Below, piece by piece: positions 41,812 through 53,041 of a DNA stretch of 64,000 nucleotides (position 1 is the stretch's first letter; each line of letters starts with the position of its first letter). The stretch is from NCBI RefSeq assembly GCF_963855985.1, contig NC_087104.1, positions 1,922,001 through 1,986,000 of the forward strand, read 5' to 3'. This DNA comes from Ostrinia nubilalis (Eukaryota > Arthropoda > Insecta > Lepidoptera > Crambidae). Made by a program: the position numbers and the translations under genes. The notes under the pieces are model-generated. The model did not search any database, had not been told where the DNA came from, and saw nothing but the letters and a program-made list of their open reading frames with translations.

Positions 41812-42035
41812 AGAGAGGTCCCGGGTTCGATTCCCGGCCGGGCAGAAATTGAAATGATGAATTTTAATTTCTGTGACGGGTCTGGGTGTTTTCTATGTAT
41901 AATATGTATTTATTTACAAAAAAAAGTATTTAAGTATGTTTATATCCGTTGTCTAGTTCCCATAGTACAAGCTTTGCTTAGTTTGGGGCTAGCGGCGCAG
42001 TGTAAAATGTCTTAGGATATTTATTTATTATTTAT
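41812..42035 (+). mobile_element. tRNA-derived SINE, 5'-truncated
   Basis: B box GGGTTCGATTCCCGG within GTCCCGGGTTCGATTCCCGG; the A box is absent. The body has TATATCCGTTGTCTAGTTCC and CTTTGCTTAGTTTGGGGCTA and an ATTT-rich tail, a very common lepidopteran SINE layout. Confidence 0.8.
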
Positions 42036-42344
42036 TTTATAATTTATAACCATTCCACGAAACAATCCTCTATTTCCATAAACCAGTCCTCCGCATTACC
42101 CTGATGTCCTCATAACGATTCGATCCCGGGGGAAATTACGGCTGTCGGTAAAAAGTTTCAGTGATAAAAACGTTCTTGGACGAGCCTCGAGTGTGCTGTT
42201 CCTCAAATGATCGGGGAGTTATGTCGAATGTTCGGGTGACGAATGGTTAAGGTGCTTGATATTCTGTAACAAAAAGTAAAAGATAATTAATGTGAGTCGT
42301 ACCTATAAGATTGATGGAAAGTAAAATTGTGAAGAAGGTTTCCC
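42036..42344. other. No gene recognised
   Basis: No supported feature. Confidence 0.4.
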
Positions 42345-42500
42345 CATATCCACAACACCTGGTCCAGATGCTTCCCGCGACCTTCGCAAGATCGTCAGTA
42401 CAACGAGTGGGAGGACTGCTTACACGACGTTTTCCGGTCTGTACCAGAGCCAGTCCTACGAGCTATGTGCTCCGCTCACTGCCACCTAAGTTTGGCAATT
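42345..42500 (-). mobile_element. RTE fragment, diverged
   Basis: TCCCGCGACCTTCGCAAGAT, CGAGTGGGAGGACTGCTTAC and TGTGCTCCGCTCACTGCCAC are a diverged reverse complement of RTE ORF sequence. The plus-strand frame over it is a shadow. Confidence 0.7.
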
Positions 42501-42870
42501 CTGTGGGGTATTTCGTATACTTTGATTCTCGTTTAGATCTCTTCATCGAACTATGCTGGTTCACCATCGATATCGATATGTGGCCTGTTATTATTGGCCC
42601 CAACACCTATAGTTCATGCATGGGGTTTCTCCGAATTTCTCTATTGTTCCAAAAACAAATGTCCCAATCTGAACTGGTCGTGCAATAATAGAAACATCCC
42701 TTTGAAAACGTTGCTTTGTGCCCAAAGCTTAGTCCAGTCTGTCTAAAACTCGATGCCGGCTTCAGCCTATGATCCGCCTATGTAAATCGAGCTAGGTACA
42801 TGCGTTTAGGTAGCCACATTTGTGCAGGCAGCTTACCGGTGTGCTACACTGATGAACGCGACGTCACGCG
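42501..42870. other. No gene recognised
   Basis: No supported feature. Confidence 0.4.
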
Positions 42871-42873
42871 ACG

Positions 42874-43062
42874 TGATACCACGTGACACAATGAAACGCA
42901 ATGATACTATTTAGTGGTACAAATTAGCACGTCTTTAGTCGTTCGCAGACGTGCACGTTGACGTTCATGATACCACGCGACACAACGATACCCAACGCTA
43001 CAAATGGCACAAGCACAAATTAGCTGGCATTTTGTCGCTCACAGACGCACACGTTGGCAATA
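42874..43062. repeat. Diverged tandem repeat, about 95 bp x 2
   Basis: GATACCACGTGACACAATGA (42874) and GATACCACGCGACACAACGA (42969) start units that both contain ACAAATTAGC and GTCGYTCRCAGACG. No frame is shared. Confidence 0.6.
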
Positions 43063-43212
43063 AAGTACCTTTACACATTTTGATACTGTTTCGGGAACTG
43101 TAAGCTAGTAGGGGGTGTCTCTCTCTTTCTCTCAGTAAGTGCACACTCAAAATGAGATAACCATTGGACAAAAAAAAATCTTTGTGTTTATTTATTCACA
43201 TACATAATCAAG

Positions 43213-43373
43213 AACCGGAAAACGAAGTGTGGGCAGGCCTCCCACTAGGTGGACCGACGATCTGGTGAAGGTTGTGGGAGGCGCCTGGATGCGAGCGGCG
43301 CAGGACCGGTCTTTGTGGAAATCCTTGGGGAAGGCCTTTGTCCAGCAGTGGACGTCTTTCTGAAACGAACGAT
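43213..43373 (+). mobile_element. 5'-truncated RTE LINE, 9/10 TSD
   Basis: Encodes NRKTKCGQASH-to-RTDDLVKVVGGAWMRAAQDR, SLWKSLGKAFVQQWTS and stop, then ACGAACGA. CATAATCAAG (43203) and CATAATTAAG (43374) flank it. Confidence 0.85.
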
Positions 43374-43383
43374 CATAATTAAG

Positions 43384-43802
43384 CTGCTTTAGTTGGCGAA
43401 TATACTCGTAGCCCAATGTACTATTTATGTAACTTTCTTAATTATTAAATAAGGTGAAGGTGTAAGCGTTGTCAACCACATTTCTCAAAATTCAGCAATA
43501 CAATTTGATTTTCCGAATAAGCCTCTCTAATAAAGTACATTTGGCTGATTTTCGTGGTACGTGTGCATAAATGCGTACTCAGCTAAGGTCGAAAGGGTCT
43601 AGGCCGACGACCTTCTACCGTCTAACTTTTTGATTGTCCAGGACTCTATTCTAATAGGAACTGAAGTATCAGACCCTAAAATACGAGTACATTAGTAGTT
43701 TTCGAAACTCTAGCATTAAGTGAGTTAAGTGATTGCTCAAACGTCTGGTTTTACGGTCGTTATTGAAGATATCCCGAGACGCGAACTGGTTAAGTATTGT
43801 TA
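43384..43802. other. No gene recognised
   Basis: No supported feature. Confidence 0.4.
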
Positions 43803-43804
43803 TA

Positions 43805-44238
43805 CAGGGTGAGTTTTTACATAGGAAAAGAAATAATATTTAACACTTTAAGTAAAGTGCAATTACATTCATGAGTATTTTAGATTGGTTGTAATGTGCA
43901 ATATTAATTGAGTACCGTTCGATTTAATTACAATGTTTAGGAGTGTCAAACCAATAGCAACTGTTGTACCTCAAAATTGTGTAGGATAAAAATTGCTTAT
44001 CAAAGTAGTGTACTCAAACAAATAGATACATAAATAACTTGGTTACACCAAGCTATCCAGCTTTATTAATAAGAAGAAGAAAAAACAGTTTCTATTGCCT
44101 CTAGCACATAAAACTTACTTTACTCAAACAAATTGATACTTTTTGCTTTTAGTACAACACGTCATGTAAGTTAAAATCAGCCTTTTTAACATAATAACAT
44201 ACAGTATAAATGCCTATAGGCCTATCTGACACACCCTG
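43805..44238. mobile_element. Putative TA-inserting element (Tc1/mariner-type), 434 bp
   Basis: CAGGGTG and CACCCTG ends with TA on both sides. Inside, TACTCAAACAAATWGATAC occurs twice (44011, 44124). No transposase. Confidence 0.5.
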
Positions 44239-44507
44239 TATAAGTATAGAGCTGGTAATCAAACCAAAGCGAGTAGGTGCACTGAACCGCACTCTGATTA
44301 CGGCTATGCGATTGTCGGATTAATCCCTTGAGAGCATTGTTCTGGTCAATACATTATGTGGATCGCTTCAAACTGGATTTAAATTTCAACCTTTTCAAAG
44401 GATGTCCATGATGATATGGACCAAAAACCCACACTAAAAAAATGGCTTGGTTACTGCTTAACAAAAAAGTGACTTGCGAACTGGAGGTTACTACTGACTT
44501 TAACTTT

Positions 44508-44592
44508 GGGTCATCATCATCATCATCGACCATAGGACGTCCACTACTGAACCAACATAGGCCTTCCCAATGATTTCCACGTGAATCTTTGG
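44508..44592 (-). mobile_element. Very short RTE LINE end
   Basis: (ATC)n tail, then GACCATAGGACGTCCACTAC and CATAGGCCTTCCCAATGATT. CTTTGG occurs at both flanks. Confidence 0.75.
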
Positions 44593-45282
44593 TTATAAGG
44601 AACAAAATGTTGTGTAAATTAAACAAACTATTTTATAGTTAGCTAAACCACTCACTTTTTTGTTTAAGCAATGACCATTTCTTTCAGTGCAGAATTGATT
44701 GGGACTATAGAGTTTCATTAAAATGCTAATATTACCCCGAAAGCTCAATGTCGATGGCCTGCCACGAGTCATTTTGCGCCGAGTATACCTTAGTAATGTA
44801 ATTGTATTTACAATCGATGCAGCCTACAGCATATCATACCAATAAATACCAGCCAAAATGCGTTTTAACCTCAAAACAAGAGCCTTTTAACCATGCACTA
44901 ATCCCGAATCCAGTGTTCAAGATTACACAGGAGTTCGTTACTCTTAAAGATCGCGGTTCCCCGCCAAAACTGATCCGGGCGTTCGGCGATTCTGCATAAT
45001 TCATGAGCCAGGTAATAACAGGCGATAACGAGCATTCCCCGGGGACTGTCGACATATTCCGGACGATATCTACTCTCTGATCTGGGTTTATTTGACGACT
45101 CATTTGTGGCCGCGGTCTGGGCAAGTCATGTGACATAGCAAACTGGTGAATGTCATTTTTGGTTGGTAGGAAAACTATGAAGATTATCTCTCATCTTGAT
45201 TGTGATCATGAGCATCGGGTTATTTAGTATCTTCCTTCAAAAGAACGACCTGGGTCTCTTTAACCGGAAAGAAATGGGAGAC
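44593..45282. other. No gene recognised
   Basis: The frame pair at 44802-45136 overlaps on both strands and carries no recognised domain, and nothing suggests exons. Confidence 0.35.
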
Positions 45283-45285
45283 TTA

Positions 45286-45406
45286 TGCCCGTTTTCACCA
45301 TCAATAAAATTCCTAATTTTTAAGTGACTACTATAGTAACACATAACAGGCATTTTGTTTTCATAGTGGTCACTTAAATATTAGGGATTGATGGTGAAAA
45401 TGAGCA
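45286..45406. mobile_element. Harbinger-like MITE, TTA TSD, 121 bp
   Basis: TGCCCGTTTTCACCATCAAT and its inverse (two mismatches) are flanked by TTA (45283-45285, 45407-45409). A second copy, lacking about 20 bp at the left, is at 58008-58110. Confidence 0.8.
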
Positions 45407-45409
45407 TTA

Positions 45410-46116
45410 GCCTTCAATCCCCACATTAGTCAAATGAGTTGTAATCCTTTAGTCACCTCTTGTAACATCCACAAAAAGGAGGGTATCTTTAGTGACATGC
45501 GAACATAATTTTATTTTCTGCTATCGAGTAGACATGCTTAGTAATTACTTGGCAGATTCCTATAAGAGTCCTCTGGGGGTTCCTTATGAACTACGGAACC
45601 ATAAAAATCAAGAAGAAACGTGATTACACTGTTCAGATGCAAACTCAAACTTGATGTTACTTTATGTAATTAATTAACAAACATATCTCTAAACAAGTAT
45701 CCGAATATTTTCTCGCCTGAGGCACCCTTTTAAGCAAATATTTTAGTTGTTGTTAACTATCGAAGGTAAGCAAAATTAATTGAAATATTTATAATAAATA
45801 ATACACCCATGAATTGTACTTATTGCTTACGTTGTGTATTAATAATTATTTCAATTAATGTTTCTAGAGATACCTAATTTAAACAATAATTAATTACATT
45901 GACTTTGTAGACCTAAATTAATCAGTTTGATTATTTCAATGAAACTTAGCAAGGCGGCTTTTAATTAGTTTGAATGCTCCTAAAGGCATAAGAGGCTGTT
46001 TTAATTGACGTCATTATTAAACTTTACAAAACGCAATGTGTATTTTAGACAATTATTATCAGTAATCATCATTAAGTAAGTAATTTAGTCTCTACTGCAG
46101 GAGCAACATATTTATT
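45410..46116. other. No gene recognised
   Basis: Strongly AT-rich, no supported feature. Confidence 0.4.
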
Positions 46117-46174
46117 TAAAGTTTATTAGTAATTTGTATTGCACAATTAAGACTAATAGTCTCGTTAGCCCCTT
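46117..46174 (-). mobile_element. SINE, 3' half of the interrupted copy
   Basis: TTATTAGTAATTTGTATTGC and the rest match 30822-30870. It breaks at GTTAGCCCCTT (46164-46174), which is repeated at 49225-49235 where the SINE resumes. Confidence 0.8.
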
Positions 46175-46452
46175 CGTTCGTTCGTTCGTTTCAGCCAGAT
46201 GACGTCCACTGCTGGACAAAGGCCTCCCCCAAGGTTTTCCACAATGAACGGTCCTGCGCTGCCCGCATCCAGGCTCTTCCCGCGACCTTTACCAGATCGT
46301 CGGTCCACCTAGTAGGAGGCCTGCCCACGCTACGTCTTCCAGCCTGTGGTCGCCACTCGAGAACTTTCCTGCCCCAACGGCCATCGTCTCTACGAGTTAT
46401 GTGCCCCGCCCACTGCCACTTGATTTTAGCAATTCTGCGAGCTATGTCGGTT
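46175..46452 (-). mobile_element. RTE LINE, 3' part of an interrupted copy
   Basis: CGTTCGTTCGTTCGTTTCAG tail, then the RTE C-terminal region on the minus strand, ending at CTATGTCGGTT, where the next LINE is inserted. The 5' remainder is 49205-49224. Confidence 0.9.
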
Positions 46453-49204
46453 CAAAATCAAAAAAATCAAAATCAAAAAATATTTATTCAGTTTAGACCA
46501 CAAGTGGCACTTATGAACGTCAATAGAAAATAATAAAAAAAGAAAAGGTAGCCCTTATGGGGCACTTTACATGTCTCCTTATCTTTTGGGCCCTACCAGC
46601 GCTTCGAGACAAACATATGGCAAGTGCTGAGAAGAAACGCCGGAACAAACTCAGTCACCACTTATTGCCAGGAATTATCTAACGGTAAGAATAGTCAAAT
46701 TTAAGTACATCAAATATGTGCAGACTGAACTGACCACGCATCCTTGTCATCAATATAGTCTCGAACCTTGTAGTACCCTTTGGACATAAGGGTATTTTTT
46801 ATATGTATCTTAAATTTGTTTATTGGCAATTCGACAAGGTTGTGTGGTATTTTGTTAAATATGGTAATACATTTCCCCAAGAATGAATTACCTATCTTAT
46901 GCAACCTGAATGATGGAACAGCAAGTTTATTCTTATGTCTCGTGTTAAATGAGTGGACGTCACTTTTCTTAGTAAATAAATGTATATGTTTACGGACATA
47001 CATAATGTTATCAAATATGTATTGCGAAGCCACAGTCAATATATTGATTTCTTTAAAAACTTATCTAAGCGAGTCACGTGGTTTAAGACCGTATATTGCC
47101 CGAACAGCTCTTTTCTGTAAAATGAAAATTGATTCTATGTCTGCTGCTGAGCCCCACAGTAAAAGACCATAAGACATAATACTATGAAAATAACTAAAAT
47201 ATACAAGCCTTGCTGTTTCAACATCAGTCAAGTTTCTGATCTTTCTCACCGCCGCAAAGGCAGCTGAACTAAGTCTTCCCGCCAAGGCAGCAATATGGGG
47301 GCCCCATTGTAATTTACAGTCTAGGGTAATACCTAGAAAGACAGTAGAGTTTATCAGTTCAATGCGTTCATTATTTACTGTAATATTAGTATTAACTTGT
47401 TTGACATTAGGCATAGTGAATTTTAAACATTTAGTTTTTTTTGCGTTTAATAGCAAATTATTAGTTGTAAACCAGTCTAATACTTTGGAAAGAGCATTAT
47501 TCACGTCGTCAAATATTTCCTGACGCCTGTCAGTTTTAAAAATTAAAGAAGTGTCATCAGCAAATAATACTATCTCACAAAGGTCCTTTGAATAAAAAGG
47601 TAGATCATTTATATAAATCAGAAAGAGCAATGGTCCCAGTATTGAGCCTTGGGGCACTCCCATTTTTAGGGGGGCGCCCGAAGAGTTAGTTCCGTGAATA
47701 TTTACTTTTTGTAATCTGTCTGAGAGGTAAGAGTGTAATAGGCTTAAGGCCTTGCCTGATACGCCATAATGTTCTAGCTTAAATAACAGAGTTTGATGAT
47801 CAACACAGTCAAACGCCTTCGGTAAGTCACAAAATACACCAATAGCATCTTTTTTCTCCTGCCAAGCATCGAAAATGTGTTTGATAAGAGCAACCCCTGC
47901 ATCGGTCGTACTTTTCCCTTTTGTGAACCCATATTGTTTTTCATGAAACAGTTTATTTAAGTTAAAATGAGACAGTAGTTGATTGAAAATAATTTTTTCA
48001 AATATTTTACTGAGCGCAGGTAGTATCGATATAGGTCTAAAGTTGGATGGGTCACTTTTGTCTCCTGCTTTAAATAATGGTATGATTTTACTATGTTTCA
48101 TCAGGGTAGGGAACTGACCTTCGTTAATACATTCATTAAAGATATGAGCTAAATGGGGAGCTATAAGAGGAATGATGGGTTTTATTATGTCTGTTGATAT
48201 GCCCCATATATCCTCTGTCTTTTTTATATTTAGTTCTTTGAAAGCTTTTATAATAGCTATGGGGTCTATTTGTCTAAATTTTAATGGGCTATTGCAAACA
48301 TCAACACAACCCTCGAGAAGAGACATTGCCTGATATGAACATGAATTAAGATTGCTTGTTGTTATGATTGGTACATTTGAGAAGTAACCTTCGAATGCGT
48401 TTGCTACCTTATCATTGCATTTAATATACTTATTATCAATTTTTAATGCGAATGTGTCATCCCGAGATATAATTCTACAAGTTTCTTTATTAATACAATT
48501 CCAAGTAGCTTTAATTTTGTTGCCAGAGTTTTTAATTTTGTCACGTATGTAAATAGATTTTGCCATGGTACAAACTTGTTTAAAAACTTTTGAGTATTTT
48601 TTTACATATTCTATAAAGTCCGGGTCGCTACTATAGGCTTTTCTACCATATAATTCAAACATTTTTTTCCTACTAATATAAATACCTACTGTAGCCCAGT
48701 CACTGAATTTAGTTTTATTGTTTTTAATAATAATTGTTTTCTTAGGAAAAGTTTTATTGAACTCATTTTTAATTAATTCAAATAATTGCTCATATAAAAT
48801 ATTTATACTACAGTTAAAATAATGCAAAAGTGGGACCTTATTAGATATTTGAGATTTAAATTTGTCTTTCTGGGATGCAGTGACTGGTCTATATTCTATT
48901 TCCTTGCTCGATGGCACAAAATGGTGTTGAAATGACACTATTTGACCGCAATGATCAGAATTAACAAAATTTATTATTGATTTCTCTAGCACTAAGCAGT
49001 TACAGAATATATTGTCAAGCAAGTAGCTGATGTTGGAGTCACCCTAGTTGGTTCAGAGAAAAGATTTAACAAGTTAAAAGATTTGAATAAATTTAAAAAC
49101 CGTATTGAAAGAGAGGAATCTTCTATTATATTAATATTAAAGTCTCCACATACAACTACTTTCTTTGAACTATTACACACTCTTCTAAGTACCTCTTCCA
49201 TTGT
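46453..49204 (-). mobile_element. Non-LTR retrotransposon, 5'-truncated, inserted into an RTE copy
   Basis: A 2.75 kb sister of the LINE at 35678-39367. Its tail on the minus strand reads CTGAATAAATATTTTTTGAT and further GATTTT units. GGTT is duplicated at 46449-46452 and 49205-49208. The 3' UTR differs from the first LINE but matches the fragments at 17455, 59573 and 61800. Confidence 0.9.
46710..49204 (-). pseudogene. LINE ORF2 remnant: partial endonuclease plus RT, two lesions
   Basis: The reading starts inside the endonuclease (MEEVLRRV...VVCGDFNINI), loses one base near 49018 between SATCL and DNIFCN, and then runs 653 residues through SDHCGQ, NFRPISILPALSKIF, CDLPKAFDCVD, MGVPQGSILGPLLF and FADD. 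A TAA at 47058-47060 replaces a Glu codon (SLR-stop-VFKEIN against SLREFFKEIN in the intact sister), and the same frame continues to its natural end at 46710. The RT core is whole, but the protein cannot be made as one piece. The shared sequence with 36268-39141 shows one family or two close subfamilies. Confidence 0.9.
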
Positions 49205-49224
49205 GGTTACTTTGGTTCTCCTGC
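49205..49224 (-). mobile_element. RTE LINE, 5' stub of the interrupted copy
   Basis: GGTTACTTTGGTTCTCCTGC continues the RTE sequence broken at 46452; compare TCGGTCACTTTGGCTCTCCT at 19010-19029. Confidence 0.85.
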
Positions 49225-49368
49225 GTTAGCCCCTTGTTCTAAGCTAAATACGCTTGTGTCACGAGTGGGCTCACCACAATAGTTCAGCAGCAGCGTGATT
49301 CCAATCCGCGTTCCCCGAATCACGAGTCGGCCAGTCAACCCCTTCACCGTTCAGATATCGTGGCTTTT
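49225..49368 (-). mobile_element. SINE, 5' half (head) of the interrupted copy
   Basis: Resumes with GTTAGCCCCTT and carries the tRNA-like head, diverged B box (CGGATTGGAATCACGC on the minus strand) and A-box region, as at 31003-31125. Confidence 0.8.
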
Positions 49369-49469
49369 AAACCAATATACCAGAGGCAATATAGAGAATT
49401 TGGTTGGTTGAAGAGTCCTGATGTTTAAATTTTTTGTTTAGATTACTGTTATTAGGTTTGCTGAAGACT

Positions 49470-49612
49470 TTTTATATGCAGAACAAGGCAGGTAATTGAC
49501 CGCAATCGCACCTGATGTTAAGTGAATACAGTCTAGGATGGTACATAATATCTGCCTTGTAAGTGTCTATTCATTCTCGCCTTGAAACGACCCGGAGTAT
49601 AGTGTTCAGATT
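49470..49612 (-). pseudogene. C-terminal remnant of a LINE ORF2
   Basis: Contains the RVNRHLQGRYYVPS-like end preceded by a degraded LFKA motif; homologous to 5495-5700. Confidence 0.6.
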
Positions 49613-50076
49613 ATTATCCAATAAATAAATTAGAAAAAACATCTTGAAAGGTTAATTTTGTGTAAGGAACGCATAATTTCTCATGAAAGAGTAACATATC
49701 AATTTATTCTTTAAATAGGAAATCGTGTGTCATATGTACGCAGGAATTCACACGGGCTGAACAGCTAGCAGAATCACAAATTTCAAACATAAATTAAATC
49801 CACGCGCATTGCGTAAAGGGTCTGTATTTACACACTTCCATGATAACATCAAAGGATCACATACATTTGTACAACAGCTTCAGCAATGAATATTCAGCAC
49901 AAGACAATCTGATAAAATTTTAAAACCTTGAATATTTGCTCAAAAACATGTAAATTACGAAGCTTGGAAACTCTTACATTTTGAACCAATAACCGTGAGC
50001 GCTCAGCTTTGTCTCAACCCGATAAATATGAAAACGTGAAATGATTTATTCTTGTACTATGGAGTCGCAACACTGT
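49613..50076. other. No gene recognised
   Basis: No supported feature. Confidence 0.4.
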
Positions 50077-50079
50077 TTA

Positions 50080-50505
50080 GAGCCAAAGCACACGATGCGT
50101 TGCGGCGGCGGTGCGACGCCGGAGCGGTGTCGCTGCGTCGTCTTACGGCCGGTTCACACATGTCTCCGTTTTATCGTGTAAGTTTTTTTTTTATCGATGT
50201 CGTATGTAGTTGTATGAGCGACTTCACACACGACACTGTATACAGAATACTGTGTCATGTGTGAAGTCGCTCATACAACTATACATATGCCGTCGACACT
50301 GTATACAGAATACTGTGTCATGTGTGAAGTCGCTTATACAACTACATACGCCATCGACGAAAAAAAACGTACACGATAAAACGGAACAGTAAAACGGAAC
50401 AGTAAAATGGAGACATGTGTGAACCGGCCGTGATGCGGCGCCGCGTCGCGCGATACGGCGAAATCTTTGCGGTGCGGCGCCGCGACTCTTCGTGTGCTTT
50501 GGCTC
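50080..50505. mobile_element. Outer Harbinger-like TIR element, TTA TSD, GC-rich
   Basis: GAGCCAAAGCACACGA and TCGTGTGCTTTGGCTC are perfect 16 bp TIRs flanked by TTA (50077-50079, 50506-50508). Subterminal DNA is rich in GCGGCG/CGCCGC, unlike the AT-rich surroundings. It is split by 50146-50430. Confidence 0.85.
50146..50430. mobile_element. Inner TIR element nested in the outer one
   Basis: CGGCCGGTTCACACATGTCT is exactly inverted at the right end, and the arms continue through CGTTTTATCGTGTA and GTATGTAGTTGTATGAGCGA. The centre holds two copies of GACACTGTATACAGAATACT about 75 bp apart. Flanking TTA and TGA may be a decayed TSD. Confidence 0.8.
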
Positions 50506-50508
50506 TTA

Positions 50509-51333
50509 CTTTTGCAATACGATCGTATACTCAGACACCTCAAGATTTATATAAACACAGTTGCATCGTATCTAGTTGTAATAAGATCGTTATTGCGACG
50601 AAAATGTAAAGCCTTATGTACTGACTGTTCGTTCATTATTTAGTAGCTGTGCTTGCAGCTTTATACAAGTGGAAAATCATATTATTATTCAAGTCGTCGT
50701 CCAGTTACTCCAGATCTCTGATTTATATGAATGTGTTATCAGGCTTTAATAATCAAGCTGAAATGTACGCCAAATATTGTAAAGGTGTGTCATGTATTTG
50801 CGATTGTACCTAAATAACCTAAAATTCCGTCAATACGAATTTCAAGAAAATACAAGATCCTCGTCTCAAGACTCCCAGGACATATTAAGCTACGTATTGA
50901 TATTAGAGTTCAATAGTTGTATCTAAAGACTGGTCTGTGAGCACGTAGAATTTTGACCAATGACCCCAAGCTACCCATCCTTATCGCGCGTAATTATATT
51001 GCTGTCGCGATTGTGCGACGGGCGCCCGCAGTGAGTGTGCAAGCAGACATAGTTTGGTCACTTTGTCTCATGTCTCATCCATTCCATATCGCCTAATCGT
51101 GACGTCTCTACAAAATATGCAAGTCAGAGAGTTTTTTTATTGACTTTACAAAATTACAAATGGGAATTGACTTGGATATGATGTTTGTTTTGATTCTTCT
51201 AACGCAACGCCCTCGCACAAGCAAATTGGTCACGTTTCGTTTTCGTAACTGGCTTTCGTTCAGTAAGCCCACAAAACTGGGAAAGAGTTGAAATAAGTTT
51301 CTTCATAAATAAACATTCATTGCTTAGTTACTT
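50509..51333. other. No gene recognised
   Basis: Local GC-rich patch near 50990-51030; no supported feature. Confidence 0.4.
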
Positions 51334-51336
51334 TAA

Positions 51337-51454
51337 GGCTGGGTTACACCATATTACTTTAGCTTTAACAAACATCAAAAATCTGTCAATCTCCATACAA
51401 AAAACACCTGTTATCGTTATAGTTACGGTCAAAGTTAGGTGGTGCAGCTCAGCC
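51337..51454. mobile_element. 118 bp Harbinger-like MITE, copy 3, TAA TSD
   Basis: GGCTGGGTTACACCA and TGGTGCAGCTCAGCC with TAA at 51334-51336 and 51455-51457. Confidence 0.9.
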
Positions 51455-51641
51455 TAAGTCTTCTATTACTAGATGATTAACGAATACACAACCATAACGA
51501 TACAACTTTGAGTCACAAATGCTATTTTAAGCATTATAATATTGCCTCTATAATCTAGGGATATTGAGTAGAACTCTCTTTACTCGAAAGTTCAGAGTTC
51601 ACCTGCCAGCTAAGATAAAAAACGATTAAAGCGGTTTATTT

Positions 51642-52162
51642 GGGTCCGTGGCCGAGTCCCCCTGTGTTCGACGCACCCGTGGTCGACGCCCCCGGTCAGA
51701 TAGAAGCAATTTTTAATCAAATGTACAGTCAGTCACAAAAATATTAATAAACCAATAAATATTTATACTGATCGTACAAATAAATGTTTAATATTATTTT
51801 ACCATAGTGATACCTAAAATATAATAGGTTTTATTTTAACCTATCATATTTTATCATAGGTTTTATTTACCTATAATAACATGTAAATAGTTTTACCTAA
51901 TCAAAATAATTGTAACAATCAGTCTTTAAAACAACTCTACTCTCTCTACATTTAACTAACTACAAATAAAAGTTTTAATTATAAAAGTTTTAAGTATTTT
52001 TTACAAAAAATTAAATACATCATTTTAAATAGCGTCAAACATGCATGGTTTTCGTTGACTGTACTTACTGCAAAAGCCGAAAAAAATATAATATTAAATT
52101 TATTTAAATCGGGGGCTTCAACCACGGGTGCGTCGAATACTGGGGGACTCGGCCACGGACCC
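51642..52162. mobile_element. 521 bp element with about 55 bp TIRs and 7/8 TSD
   Basis: GGGTCCGTGGCCGAGTCCCC begins a GC-rich arm exactly mirrored at the right end for ~55 bp with few mismatches. GTTTATTT (51634-51641) and TTTTATTT (52163-52170) suggest an 8 bp TSD (hAT- or P-like). The core is AT-rich, with no transposase. Confidence 0.8.
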
Positions 52163-52170
52163 TTTTATTT

Positions 52171-52687
52171 TTCAACGTTTGATTAACATTAATTGCACAC
52201 CTGAATCAAACTGATTATTCGAAATTAAATTTCAGTAATAGTATGTGTAGTTTTATGGCAAATCTCTACATGTAGTGCGTTAAAGAAGGAGACCGTGCTC
52301 TGTGGCGCTCCAGGCAAATACATTATTTATTGCATTATGCATAAAAAGAGAGCCTTCTGGTATATAGGTGCTACAATATACCTTTATACACGTCTATTTA
52401 TGTTTTATGTTTACATTAACGCGATGACGTTGAAATTCGCAATTTGTCAGGAAAATATTCCGAGCAAAATGTGACGTTAAATTTTACCATATTTGAACGG
52501 GTAAATTAACAGATTCAAGAAGCTATTATAAACTGTTGCTATTTGAAATACTTCAAATAGAATTAACGATATTTCATTTTTGAAATTTAATAATTTTAAT
52601 GTAGACAGATTCTGATTGAGACAAATTATATTCCTACTTTTATTCCGTCTAATATCATAATGTGACAGTTTGTGAGGATAGATGGAT
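52171..52687. other. No gene recognised
   Basis: No supported feature. Confidence 0.4.
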
Positions 52688-52825
52688 TTTTTTTATGTTA
52701 CAGGAGGCAAACGAGCAGACGGATCACCTGATGGTAAGTGATTACCGTCGCCCATAGACACCCGCAGTCCCTGGGGCGTTACAGGTGCGTTGCCGGCCTT
52801 AAAGGTGAAGATACGCTCTCTTCTT
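52688..52825 (-). mobile_element. LINE 3' end fragment
   Basis: Poly(T), then GGAGGCAAACGAGCAGACGG, CACCTGATGGTAAGTGATTA and CAGGTGCGTTGCCGGCCTTA are a widespread lepidopteran LINE terminus (CR1/Zenon type by resemblance), poly(A) side to the left. Confidence 0.6.
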
Positions 52826-52837
52826 GAATTTTTGTTT

Positions 52838-52895
52838 GATGTTTGTTACTCTTTCACTCAAAAACTGCTGAACAGATTTTGATGAAACGAGTGCC
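52838..52895 (+). mobile_element. Helitron fragment
   Basis: ATGTTTGTTACTCTTTCACT, CTGAACAGATTTTGATGAAA match 28683-28730. Confidence 0.55.
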
Positions 52896-52907
52896 GGCGT
52901 ATTGTAA

Positions 52908-53041
52908 TTTTCGTTTCAGCCAAATGACGTCCACAGCTGGACAAAGGCCTCCCCCAAGGTTTTCCACAATGAACGGTCCTGCGCTGCCCGCATCCAGGCT
53001 CTTCCCGCAACCTTTACCAGATCGTCGGTCCACCTAGTAGA
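52908..53041 (-). mobile_element. 5'-truncated RTE LINE
   Basis: TTCGTTTCAGCCAAATGACG through CGGTCCACCTAGTAG, same subfamily and nearly the same sequence as 46185-46318. Confidence 0.85.

Noticed and set aside
41812..41850. tRNA gene 3' half
   Set aside because: The B box and acceptor-like end are followed by a SINE body and tail, and no 5' half or anticodon arm is present.
42311..42688. 125-codon plus-strand frame as a gene
   Set aside because: Overlaps an antisense RTE fragment at 42345-42500.
46780..47172. 130-codon plus-strand frame
   Set aside because: Antisense of the LINE ORF2 remnant C-terminus.
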